Shown: positions 1 to 5,697 of the stretch, piece by piece
Layout: the number at the start of each line of letters is the position of its first letter
Position numbering within the stretch: position 1 is the first letter of the stretch
NCBI GenBank assembly: GCA_937967795.1
Contig: CALBSK010000012.1
Location: 1-7,178 of the forward strand
Reading direction: 5' to 3'
DNA length: 7,178 nt
Source: an uncultured Alphaproteobacteria bacterium
GTDB taxonomy: Bacteria; Pseudomonadota; Alphaproteobacteria; UBA9655
Notes under the pieces: generated by a model
What the model saw: only the letters and a program-made list of their open reading frames with translations
The model's database searches: none
Told to the model about the DNA's origin: nothing
Made by a program: the position numbers and the translations under genes

Positions 1-878
<878 letters not shown>

Positions 879-1034
879 ATCTCGGAGCTTCATCAAGATC
901 AATATTTATTAAAACTGATGCTTGGTTTCTTGCCCCAAATGTCCAGAGTTTATCCATTGCTTTAAAATTTTAAATTTTAAAGCTTTTAAATACTCTTTAA
1001 ATTAACGAGTCATTCTTTAAAACGCTTGGCATTT

Positions 1035-1074
1035 CAGAAATCATTAAGAATCAAGTGATTCTTTTTAATTTCTG
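1035..1074 (-). other. Hairpin in the 16S leader
   Basis: An inner perfect stem pairs 1046-1053 with 1056-1063 (8 pairs, 2-base gap at the apex). An outer stem pairs 1035-1041 with 1068-1074 (7 pairs), with a small internal loop between them. It sits about 160 bases upstream of the mature 16S 5' end. A rho-independent terminator is unlikely, because no clean run of T follows on the minus strand. A processing or folding element of the pre-rRNA is the simplest reading. Confidence 0.45.
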
Positions 1075-1082
1075 ATTTGCTT

Positions 1083-1132
1083 GATATGCGGATTATAAAA
1101 CAGCTCGTCGTGCAAGCCGCTTCCCGCATATC
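1083..1132 (-). promoter_or_regulatory. Possible second rRNA promoter: TATAAT box within a perfect 9-bp inverted repeat
   Basis: Read on the minus strand, a perfect TATAAT lies at 1092-1097. No convincing -35 lies 16-18 bases upstream: the 17-base position gives GCGGCT, and a TTGCAC at 1110-1115 is only 12 bases away. The box is enclosed by a perfect inverted repeat, 1083-1091 (gatatgcgg) and 1124-1132 (ccgcatatc), with 32 bases between the arms. It may be a weak internal promoter (P2), a binding site for a regulator, or simply a leader stem-loop. Confidence 0.35.
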
Positions 1133-1210
1133 CCTTCTCTATTTTTACTTTTCAATGAGCATGGATTGGACTCATAACTAAGCCCCTTCCCTTTTATATA
1201 GCGACTGAAA

Positions 1211-1222
1211 GTTTAAAGAACA
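1211..1222 (-). promoter_or_regulatory. boxA-like rRNA antitermination signal
   Basis: The minus strand reads TGTTCTTTAAAC, close to the bacterial rRNA boxA consensus TGCTCTTTAACA (10 of 12 positions). It lies about 40 bases downstream of the expected transcription start of the promoter at 1259-1287, the normal place for a leader boxA bound by NusB-NusE. The position and orientation support this promoter as the main 16S promoter. Confidence 0.6.
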
Positions 1223-1258
1223 AGTTCCCTTTGCTTTTTGGTTCGCTTCGGTTCGATC

Positions 1259-1310
1259 CTTATACGCATCGCTTAGTCCCCCGTCAACACAAATTTTAAA
1301 AAAATTGACC
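1259..1310 (-). promoter_or_regulatory. Main 16S rRNA promoter (sigma-70 type) with AT-rich upstream element
   Basis: On the minus strand a -35 TTGACG (1282-1287) and a -10 TATAAG (1259-1264) are separated by exactly 17 bases. TTGACG followed by a G-rich spacer start is common in alphaproteobacterial rRNA promoters. Bases 1288-1307, directly upstream of the -35, are almost all A and T and could act as an UP element. The boxA-like site follows about 40 bases downstream. Transcription should start near 1252, giving a leader of roughly 370 bases before mature 16S. Confidence 0.7.
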
Positions 1311-1320
1311 GTCTTTTAAC

Positions 1321-1365
1321 AAAAGGGATAAAGAGAAGGGTAGAAAGGCAAGCCTACCCCTCTCT
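1321..1365 (-). terminator. Rho-independent terminator after the interrupted secreted-protein gene
   Basis: Bases 1332-1343 pair with 1354-1365 (12 pairs, one G-U when read on the minus strand), with a 10-base loop. The stem is followed on the minus strand by a T-rich tail (TTTATCCCTTTT, 1321-1332). It starts 8 bases past the TAA stop at 1373-1375 and lies just upstream of the rRNA promoter, so it separates the two transcription units. Confidence 0.7.
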
Positions 1366-1372
1366 CAAGAGT

Positions 1373-2395
1373 TTATTTTGGATGCACAAGATCCCAGAAA
1401 TCATTCTCATAGGGGGATTCATTAGTATCTATCTCACCTTGAAATCCTTGAAGAATTTTTTCTGCCAGTTGAGGATTTTCGTTCACCACACGCAAATACG
1501 AGAGCGCTGTTTTTGGATTATTCATCAGAGAAAACTTTTCCCCCACTTTTAAGGTCTCGTCTTTAAAGCATTGGAGGAATTTCAAGACAGACAAATCCGC
1601 GGTCCATGACGTGCTTATATCGATTAGGCGATGGGTTTGAGCAAATTCTATTCTATCCTCTTTTAAGTTAAGTTTATCCAGTTTTTTAAGAAATTCTATT
1701 ATGTTCCTACGTGCTTGACCTTCCTCCCCTAGTGGAAGATTTTCGTTAGAAGAAAACTTTACACCCTGTGAAGAATCGGGCTTATCGGTTTTTTGATCAA
1801 GGAGTTTAAAACCCCAGGCCTGTTTTATAGCTAAACCAAGCTCGCTAATCTCGTCTAAAGCTATATCTATTAACGTATGGTTTGAAAGAATACCGCAATC
1901 TTTAAAAAGCCTGAGGATGTCATTGCTTTGCATCTGCAAAGATGATGCTTTCTTTTCCAGAATTTTAAGAGAGTCAATAATGTTTTTTTCCTTTTTATAT
2001 GAATTCATATAAGGTTGTAGGTTTATGAGTTTAAACTCTCCAGCAAGTTTTACAGCTGCTTCCAATGTATCGTCCTGTTGCAGCTCCTTGATAAACAAAA
2101 GAGTATGAATAATATTTTTAATCAGAATCATATCGTGATTCATACTGCTAGAAGTAATCAGGTGTTTTGCAAGATGAACTTCGTTTTCACTCACTTCGTT
2201 TAAATGGAGTAACGCATTCTCGAGCGCTTGCCCTCGAAATCTCGGCTCTTGTAGGAGGGAGAAAATATTTGCGAGAGCATAGAGAGTATTTTTAAAGCTA
2301 TTCTCTTCTTTTTGTTCCGAAAAAGCGGAGAGACATCTCTTAAAAGTTCTTGGATCACGAGGAAAAAAATCTTGGGTGCGAAGGAGTTTTCTCAC
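1373..2395 (-). CDS. Hypothetical helical protein, C-terminal part of the interrupted gene
   Basis: This 340-residue open frame starts at a GTG (2393-2395) preceded by TGAGGAT, a passable ribosome-binding site about 5 bases away, so independent translation is possible. The frame is however open for 55 more codons upstream, to the TAA at 2561-2563, and reads as a continuation of the signal-peptide frame there. The product is rich in Leu, Lys, Glu and Asn, with many predicted amphipathic helices, no transmembrane segment and no catalytic motif I know. A Ser/Asn/Gly-rich low-complexity stretch at about residues 205-225 suggests a linker between two helical parts. It ends with an acidic, aromatic tail (FWDLVHPK). 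I assign no function. If made from the GTG it would lack a signal peptide and stay in the cytoplasm. Confidence 0.5.
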   Translation of the reverse strand: MRKLLRTQDFFPRDPRTFKRCLSAFSEQKEENSFKNTLYALANIFSLLQEPRFRGQALENALLHLNEVSENEVHLAKHLITSSSMNHDMILIKNIIHTLLFIKELQQDDTLEAAVKLAGEFKLINLQPYMNSYKKEKNIIDSLKILEKKASSLQMQSNDILRLFKDCGILSNHTLIDIALDEISELGLAIKQAWGFKLLDQKTDKPDSSQGVKFSSNENLPLGEEGQARRNIIEFLKKLDKLNLKEDRIEFAQTHRLIDISTSWTADLSVLKFLQCFKDETLKVGEKFSLMNNPKTALSYLRVVNENPQLAEKILQGFQGEIDTNESPYENDFWDLVHPK

Positions 2396-2560
2396 CTTAT
2401 CCTCATTACTGTCAGGTTCATCAATATAGAACTCTGCATCAGGTATAAAATTTTGAGAAAAGTTGAGCGCATCAGAAAAAATATCTACAAGACTCAGGCC
2501 TTCTTCTCGATCTAAAGCCTCTTTATGGTAATTTTTAACCCGCTTTGCAAAGTTATCAAT

Positions 2561-2563
2561 TTA
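2561..2563 (-). other. In-frame TAA breaking the secreted-protein frame
   Basis: The minus strand reads TGG-TAA-ATT-GAT. The codons before and after are in the same frame, and no other stop occurs from 2788 down to 1373. A single base change from a sense codon such as CAA, GAA, AAA, TAC or TAT would explain it. Confidence 0.75.
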
Positions 2564-2788
2564 CCATTCTGATAAATTATGCTTGGAAAATACGCCGGAT
2601 GAATACGCAACTAAGTGACCAAACTGAGGAACAATGTTTTGATCTACATATTCCTTTGTTTTCCTACGATTTAGAAAAGAGGCTGCTCGTTGGGGATCTT
2701 CTTCCATCCCATAAACAACGGAAGAAGCTGTAGTCACCATAAGTAGAAAGGCTAAAGCCGCAGAATTAAATTTTTGAAGTTTCATCAT
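2561..2788 (-). CDS. Signal-peptide N-terminal fragment of the interrupted gene (75 aa)
   Basis: This fragment is MMKLQKF, then a hydrophobic stretch of about 15 residues (AALAFLLMVTTASSVV), then a likely signal-peptidase site near VYG-ME, followed by about 48 charged residues before the TAA at 2561-2563. I chose the ATG at 2788 because AGGATGG at 2794-2800 is an ideal ribosome-binding site 5 bases upstream. An in-frame ATG at 2797 overlaps that site and would have nothing suitable in front of it. On its own the product would be a short secreted peptide. It more likely represents the N-terminus of the roughly 470-residue protein. Confidence 0.5.
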   Translation of the reverse strand: MMKLQKFNSAALAFLLMVTTASSVVYGMEEDPQRAASFLNRRKTKEYVDQNIVPQFGHLVAYSSGVFSKHNLSEW

Positions 2789-3129
2789 TTTTACCATCCT
2801 ATATTAAGAAATTGCTACAATTCATATAAAGCCCTTTTTTGTGTTTTCACCAAATAGCCAAAAGTAAAGTAAAATTTTTTACATTAAACTTAATATAATA
2901 ATATTTACATTTTTTTTCAATAGATAAATTATTTTTAAGAAGATTGCGCGAAAGATAGACGTAAGTCCTTTCTCCCTTTTGGTTGGGTATAGTTCAAAAA
3001 CATTTATTGCATTTTGAAATTTCTAGATGGCCCTACCCCATTTTCATGGGGCTTGGAACGAAGATCGCGTGAAATCACATGGAGCCCCAACAGGATCCAG
3101 AACCTGAGAGGATTTTGACAAGGACTAAA
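2789..3129. other. Gene-free stretch between rplT and the secreted-protein gene
   Basis: No credible coding frame is present. The part at about 2800-2945 is extremely AT-rich and probably holds the promoter of the minus-strand secreted-protein gene. A TATATG at 2823-2828 is a possible -10, which would give a leader of about 28 bases, but the -35 is weak. The part at 2950-3129 is richer in G and C and contains alternative hairpins (see 3036-3089). No T-rich terminator for rplT could be found on the minus strand. Confidence 0.5.
3036..3089 (-). other. Two mutually exclusive stem-loops downstream of rplT
   Basis: A perfect 6-pair hairpin joins 3036-3041 with 3046-3051 around a tetraloop, reading CCCCAT-GAAA-ATGGGG on the minus strand. 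The same G-run can instead pair, as 3047-3053 (tggggct), with 3083-3089 (agcccca), 7 pairs enclosing 29 bases. The two foldings share bases and exclude each other. No T-run follows either, so neither is a standard terminator. They may be an mRNA 3'-end stabiliser or processing element for the rpmI-rplT transcript, or part of a small RNA. The function is unknown. Confidence 0.35.
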
Positions 3130-3489
3130 TTATGCCGCTAAAGCGACTTGAGCCTGGTCAACAATTATTTTAAAGGCTGCGGGCTCACGTACAGCAAGAT
3201 CAGCTAACACTTTCCGATCGATTTCAATCCCCGCCTTGGCAAGGCCGTTGACAAATCGTGAATAAGTTAAACCATGTTCCCGCACACCGGCATTAATCCG
3301 TTGAATCCAGAGGGAACGGAAGTCACGTTTTCTATTCCGACGATCTCGATAAGCATATTGAAGGGCTTTTTCAACACGCTGAAGGGCGATACGATAACAA
3401 CTTTTAGAACGGCCCCGATAGCCTTTCGCAAGCTTCAGGACTTTTTTGTGACGAGCATGAGTGGTTGTACCACGTTTAATATGGGCCAT
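3130..3489 (-). CDS. rplT: 50S ribosomal protein bL20
   Basis: This 119-residue protein matches the usual bL20 length. It begins MAHIKRG and carries the very basic N-terminal extension with KVLKLAKGYRGR, then AYRDRRNRKRDFRSLWIQRINAGVREHGLTYSRF split over about residues 46-83, and the globular end with GLAKAGIEIDRKVLADLA. bL20 binds 23S rRNA early in 50S assembly. It is usually also the translational repressor of its own operon. It follows rpmI with 12 bases between the genes, and its ribosome-binding site AGGAG overlaps the rpmI stop codon (TAGGAG), which suggests coupled translation. The protein ends in AQVALAA, slightly shorter than many relatives. The identification is secure. Confidence 0.98.
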   Translation of the reverse strand: MAHIKRGTTTHARHKKVLKLAKGYRGRSKSCYRIALQRVEKALQYAYRDRRNRKRDFRSLWIQRINAGVREHGLTYSRFVNGLAKAGIEIDRKVLADLAVREPAAFKIIVDQAQVALAA

Positions 3490-3501
3490 AATTCAATTCT
3501 C

Positions 3502-3702
3502 CTAAATACCATAAGGCATAAAACGACGAATAATTTTAGCATCGCATTCTTTCATAATTGCGGTGCCGCGAGCTGTTCGCCTGACTTCAGGTGAAAGTTT
3601 TCTCATTCCATGTCGTTTTTTGGCTTGACCCATAATGACCTTACCAGTCGCCGTTAAGCGAAAGCGCTTTTTCACGCTGCTTTTGGTTTTTAACTTGGGC
3701 AT
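3502..3702 (-). CDS. rpmI: 50S ribosomal protein bL35
   Basis: This 66-residue basic protein starts MPKLKTKSSVKKRF, followed by the family's KRHGMRKLS segment in the middle and a C-terminal IRRFMPYGI. The length and sequence are typical of bL35, a small protein of the large ribosomal subunit near domain V of 23S rRNA. It is the first gene of a two-gene operon with rplT. In most bacteria infC precedes it, but here the upstream gene is a TlpA-type thioredoxin and the operon has its own promoter at 3794-3822. The ribosome-binding site is weak (AAAGAGTAAG before the ATG), in keeping with translation controlled by the leader. Confidence 0.97.
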   Translation of the reverse strand: MPKLKTKSSVKKRFRLTATGKVIMGQAKKRHGMRKLSPEVRRTARGTAIMKECDAKIIRRFMPYGI

Positions 3703-3787
3703 TTTCTTACTCTTTCAAAAATATATTAAATTGATAATACGTTCTAGGTCGGCATGCCCGGGTCTTCCCCTCGCCTAGCTAGGACCA
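3703..3787 (-). promoter_or_regulatory. Structured 5' leader of rpmI-rplT, possible bL20 autoregulation site
   Basis: The roughly 85-base leader has a GC-rich core (3744-3786) in otherwise AT-rich surroundings. Bases 3744-3748 (ctagg) can pair with 3774-3778 (cctag), and 3761-3764 (ggtc) with 3783-3786 (gacc). These pairings cross, so an H-type pseudoknot is possible. 3751-3758 (ggcatgcc) and 3774-3783 (cctagctagg) are self-complementary and offer competing folds. In E. coli, bL20 represses rpmI through a pseudoknot plus a hairpin. A similar role here is inferred from location and structure only. Confidence 0.45.
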
Positions 3788-3793
3788 GAGCGG

Positions 3794-3822
3794 TTTATAA
3801 CAGAAAGCTCTTTACGATGCAA
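3794..3822 (-). promoter_or_regulatory. rpmI-rplT promoter
   Basis: On the minus strand TTGCAT (3817-3822) and TATAAA (3794-3799) are separated by exactly 17 bases. Each hexamer matches the sigma-70 consensus at all but one or two positions. Transcription would start near 3787 and give the structured leader before rpmI. The promoter starts 25 bases downstream of the tlpA stop codon, so the ribosomal genes need not depend on tlpA transcription. Confidence 0.65.
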
Positions 3823-3846
3823 GAATTATTCAGCTTCAAATTCCTC

Positions 3847-4404
3847 TTATGAAAGAGTAATACCAAAATATTGTTGAATCAAATCATAAGTTTCACGGCT
3901 CTCCCAATCAAAGCCACCTTCTATTCGCCCCACTTCCTTACCTTGGGCATCAATAAAGATAGATGTGGGAAGCCCTCTCCCGCTGAAAGCATCCAACAGA
4001 TGGCCCGTTGATTCTATATAGATGGGAAGATTTTTATAACCATTCCGGGCATAAAAAGCCCTAATGGTTGAGATACCCCCTCTATCTTGAGAAATGGCGA
4101 GAACTTCTCCGCCTTTTTCTTTAAATTTTTCAGCAAACCTATTTAAGCTTCCCATTTTTTTAACACATACAGGGCACCATGTTGCCCAAAGATTGACAAT
4201 AATAGGTTTTCCTTTGAATTGATCAAGATTTAACTGATTTTGGTTTTGATCCAAAAAAGGAATCTCATAGGCGCTCATAGAAGAATTTGAGGGAAGGAGC
4301 GCGGCTTGAACACAACAAAGATTGTACCAAATCCCCAGGCCTATAAAGAATATCACAACGAAACCGGTGATAATTAGATTGTCTTTCTTTTTCCAAAAGG
4401 ACAT
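3847..4404 (-). CDS. tlpA: TlpA-type membrane-anchored thiol:disulfide oxidoreductase
   Basis: This is a 185-residue thioredoxin-fold protein. Residues 10-27 form one hydrophobic segment after a lysine-rich start (KKKD), so it is probably an N-terminal membrane anchor with the catalytic domain in the periplasm. The redox motif WATWCPVC places the two active cysteines at 77 and 80. The cis-proline is in GLPTSIFID (Pro146). The NxWATWC strand, the LAISQD strand at about 102-107 and the closing FIDAQGKEVGR fit the TlpA/ResA/CcmG group. Such proteins keep thiols reduced in the periplasm, often for cytochrome c or cytochrome oxidase assembly; the exact substrate is unknown here. Two extra cysteines (30-31) sit at the membrane boundary. 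The ribosome-binding site AGGAG lies 7 bases before the ATG. It is divergent from the LptM-like gene. Confidence 0.9.
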   Translation of the reverse strand: MSFWKKKDNLIITGFVVIFFIGLGIWYNLCCVQAALLPSNSSMSAYEIPFLDQNQNQLNLDQFKGKPIIVNLWATWCPVCVKKMGSLNRFAEKFKEKGGEVLAISQDRGGISTIRAFYARNGYKNLPIYIESTGHLLDAFSGRGLPTSIFIDAQGKEVGRIEGGFDWESRETYDLIQQYFGITLS

Positions 4405-4435
4405 GATATCTCCTCTATTGCTGTATTAATAATTG

Positions 4436-4464
4436 ATCGTATGACAAACTTTCACGAGATTCAA
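4436..4464 (-). promoter_or_regulatory. Candidate tlpA promoter in the divergent spacer
   Basis: The minus strand has TTGAAT (4459-4464) and TACGAT (4436-4441) separated by 17 bases. Each matches four of six consensus positions. The site lies in the 61-base spacer between tlpA and the LptM-like gene. A plus-strand promoter for the latter (TTGCTG, 16 bases, TATGAC) would overlap it but is weaker. Confidence 0.35.
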
Positions 4465-4465
4465 G

Positions 4466-4606
4466 ATGAAGACTTTTAAAATGGTTCTTTTTTCTTTAAT
4501 ACCCTTCAGCCTCTTCTTAAGTGGTTGTGGCTTAAAAAGCTCTCCTAAACCTACAGGAAGTTCAGAAGTTCCCTATCCTCGCACGCCCTACCCTAGAGCG
4601 GAATAA
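4466..4606 (+). CDS. lptM: Small lipoprotein, LptM/YifL-like (46 aa)
   Basis: The frame runs from an ATG at 4466 to a TAA at 4604-4606. A basic start (MKTFK) leads into a hydrophobic stretch and a clear lipobox, LSGC, with the lipidated cysteine at 21 directly followed by GLK. The remaining 22 residues are Pro/Ser/Tyr-rich with a repeated YPR (YPRTPYPR). A Cys-Gly-Leu-Lys start followed by a short disordered proline-rich tail is the pattern of LptM, the small outer-membrane lipoprotein that helps mature the LptD LPS translocon. The usual GPL after CGLK is replaced by SSP. In many alphaproteobacteria such a gene lies between argH and lysA, with tlpA divergent from argH. Here tlpA is still divergent, but argH and lysA are absent from this spot. 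The ribosome-binding site is weak (acgagat). Gene confidence is high; the LptM assignment is moderate. Confidence 0.65.
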   Translation: MKTFKMVLFSLIPFSLFLSGCGLKSSPKPTGSSEVPYPRTPYPRAE

Positions 4607-4624
4607 GTAGAATTCTTATCCAAA

Positions 4625-5554
4625 CTAAAGTTTCCTACTTCGGGGATGCGGAGAAGAGAAAGAAGTCCCCCGTTTCGGGATTTCTGGCACTAACCGAATC
4701 ATGACCTGGCTTTTGGGATAGGCTTTCAGCACTTCAGCTTCAACTTCAGCGGCTATTTGATCTGCTTTACGAAGGGGAAGTTCTGGATTTATAACAAGAT
4801 GGAGTTGAAAGAATTGCTGGAGTCCAGAACTGCGCGTCCTTAGATCTCTTACGTCTACCACTTCAGGATGAGACCTGATGATGGTCAAAATTTTCATCCG
4901 CTCCTCACCATCCAGTTCTCGATCCATCAGGACATTAAAGGCTTGTGTCATAATGTGCCAGGCACTCCAAAAAATATAGCCTCCAATGAGTACACCAAAA
5001 AGAGGATCAATTTTTTTCCAATGGAAAAATTCAGCAGAAAATAAGGAAACAATGACTGCCACATTAATTAAAAGGTCTGATTTATAATGAAGCATATCTG
5101 CGAAAATGGCATTAGACCCCGTCTTCTTTACCACATATCGTTGGTAGGCCACTAAGAAGAGAGTAATGACGATGGCTATCCCCATAACCGCAAGCCCAAT
5201 TTCTGTCGATTCAATATGTTGGGGGCTTGAAAGGCGATCATAGGCTTCATGTAATAGCCACAGGGAGGATCCTCCAATAAAAAGAGCTTGGCCCAAAGCT
5301 GCTAAAGATTCCGCTTTCCCATGACCAAAACGATGCTCTGCATCAGCCGGCTTTAAGGCGTGATAAACAGCAACCATATTAATGAACGAAGCAAAAGCAT
5401 CTAAAAGAGAGTCAATAAGAGAGGCCTGAAGACTTACAGAATGGGTTACCCACCACCCAAAGAATTTTATCAGAATTAAAAGGGCAGCAACGCTGACAGA
5501 TGCATAGGTTGCACGTCTAATAATTCGTCTCTCACGAGGATCAATTACACTCAT
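4625..5554 (-). CDS. fieF: FieF/YiiP-type cation diffusion facilitator (divalent metal efflux)
   Basis: This is a 309-residue inner-membrane transporter with six predicted transmembrane segments and a cytoplasmic C-terminal domain (about residue 215 on). It should exchange Zn2+, Fe2+ or similar ions for protons. The transport site ligands of the family are present: Asp48 and Asp52 (SLIDSLLDAF, TM2) and His156 and Asp160 (HYKSD, TM5). The TM2-TM3 loop keeps PADAEHRFGHGKAESLA, with the interface ligands Asp71, His74 and His78. Compared with E. coli YiiP as I recall it, most ligands of the cytoplasmic binuclear site are changed: His to Arg in VRDLRTR, His to Asp in RKADQ, and the IHQD motif to IRLV; only the His in FQLHL remains. 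The ribosome-binding site is weak. The neighbours are unrelated lipoprotein genes, so it is probably transcribed alone. Confidence 0.92.
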   Translation of the reverse strand: MSVIDPRERRIIRRATYASVSVAALLILIKFFGWWVTHSVSLQASLIDSLLDAFASFINMVAVYHALKPADAEHRFGHGKAESLAALGQALFIGGSSLWLLHEAYDRLSSPQHIESTEIGLAVMGIAIVITLFLVAYQRYVVKKTGSNAIFADMLHYKSDLLINVAVIVSLFSAEFFHWKKIDPLFGVLIGGYIFWSAWHIMTQAFNVLMDRELDGEERMKILTIIRSHPEVVDVRDLRTRSSGLQQFFQLHLVINPELPLRKADQIAAEVEAEVLKAYPKSQVMIRLVPEIPKRGTSFSSPHPRSRKL

Positions 5555-5576
5555 ATTCTTATAAAGCCCCTTTTTT
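5555..5576 (-). promoter_or_regulatory. Motif shared with the region upstream of the secreted-protein gene
   Basis: The minus strand reads AAAAAAGGGGCTTTATAAG followed by AAT just before the fieF ATG. Nearly the same string, AAAAAAGGGCTTTATATG followed by AAT, occurs at 2820-2840 on the minus strand upstream of the secreted-protein gene. Both contain a -10-like box (TATAAG or TATATG). Here the box is so close to the ATG that any transcript starting from it would be leaderless. Confidence 0.25.
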
Positions 5577-5603
5577 CAAACCCAAGGTACATGATTCTTT
5601 CCA

Positions 5604-5632
5604 TTGATCAAGAGCGATATTCCGTTTAGTAT
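5604..5632 (+). promoter_or_regulatory. Candidate promoter of the 17-kDa antigen gene
   Basis: TTGATC (5604-5609) and TAGTAT (5627-5632) are separated by 17 bases on the plus strand. Transcription would start near 5640 and give a leader of roughly 58 bases. That leader would begin with the hairpin 5640-5648/5658-5666. Confidence 0.5.
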
Positions 5633-5639
5633 TTTATCC

Positions 5640-5666
5640 CTAGGGCTTGTTAGGTTTAAGCCTTAG
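5640..5666 (+). other. Hairpin at the start of the 17-kDa antigen mRNA leader
   Basis: ctagggctt (5640-5648) pairs with aagccttag (5658-5666): 9 pairs, one G-U, 9-base loop. No T-run follows, so it is not a terminator. If transcription starts near 5640 the stem sits at the extreme 5' end, where such structures often slow mRNA decay. That role is inferred. Confidence 0.4.
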
Positions 5667-5697
5667 AAATTAGGTAAGTTTAATAAAGGAAATAGAT

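Larger units (their letters stand above)
879..1251 (-). other. 16S rRNA precursor leader (no protein gene)
   Basis: This stretch lies between the promoter at 1259-1287 and the mature 16S 5' end, so it should be transcribed as pre-rRNA leader. It is AT-rich and holds no credible coding frame. It contains a boxA-like element (1211-1222), a second -10-like box inside an inverted repeat (1083-1132), a long hairpin (1035-1074) and an AT-only palindromic region (960-982, arms of 9 with a 5-base loop). Hairpins in rRNA leaders usually take part in RNase III processing or assembly, but the matching 3' flank of the 16S is outside the window, so a processing stem cannot be confirmed. Confidence 0.6.
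1373..2788 (-). pseudogene. Secreted protein gene interrupted by one in-frame TAA
   Basis: A single reading frame runs from an ATG at 2788 to a TAA at 1373-1375, 471 codon positions before the final stop, and is broken only by an in-frame TAA at 2561-2563 (codon 76). The first part has a Sec signal peptide. After the TAA, 55 codons contain no ATG, GTG or TTG, so the C-terminal part lacks a normal start until a GTG at 2393-2395. The downstream frame stays fully open for nearly 400 codons with normal-looking, helix-rich sequence, so the mutation looks recent, or the stop is read through, or it is a sequencing error. I do not recognise the family. The protein would have been exported to the periplasm or beyond. 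Neighbours are the rRNA operon and rplT, which give no functional hint. Confidence 0.65.

Noticed and set aside
1110..1115. TTGCAC as the -35 of the internal TATAAT box
   Set aside because: The spacing is only 12 bases, too short for a sigma-70 promoter.
2312..2733. Plus-strand open frames of 62-67 codons over the interrupted secreted-protein gene
   Set aside because: They have no ribosome-binding site or recognisable features, and the minus-strand frame with signal peptide explains the region better.
3080..3107. tRNA or permuted tmRNA 3' end on the minus strand (T-arm-like sequence followed by GGGGCTCCA)
   Set aside because: The T-loop lacks the conserved purine-A pattern, the 5-pair T-stem does not form cleanly, and only about 20 bases separate it from the rplT stop, leaving no room for the rest of a tRNA. 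No tag-peptide frame was found.
3274..3594. Plus-strand open frame of 106 codons over rplT and rpmI
   Set aside because: It lies antisense to two secure ribosomal protein genes, and its composition follows from their codons.
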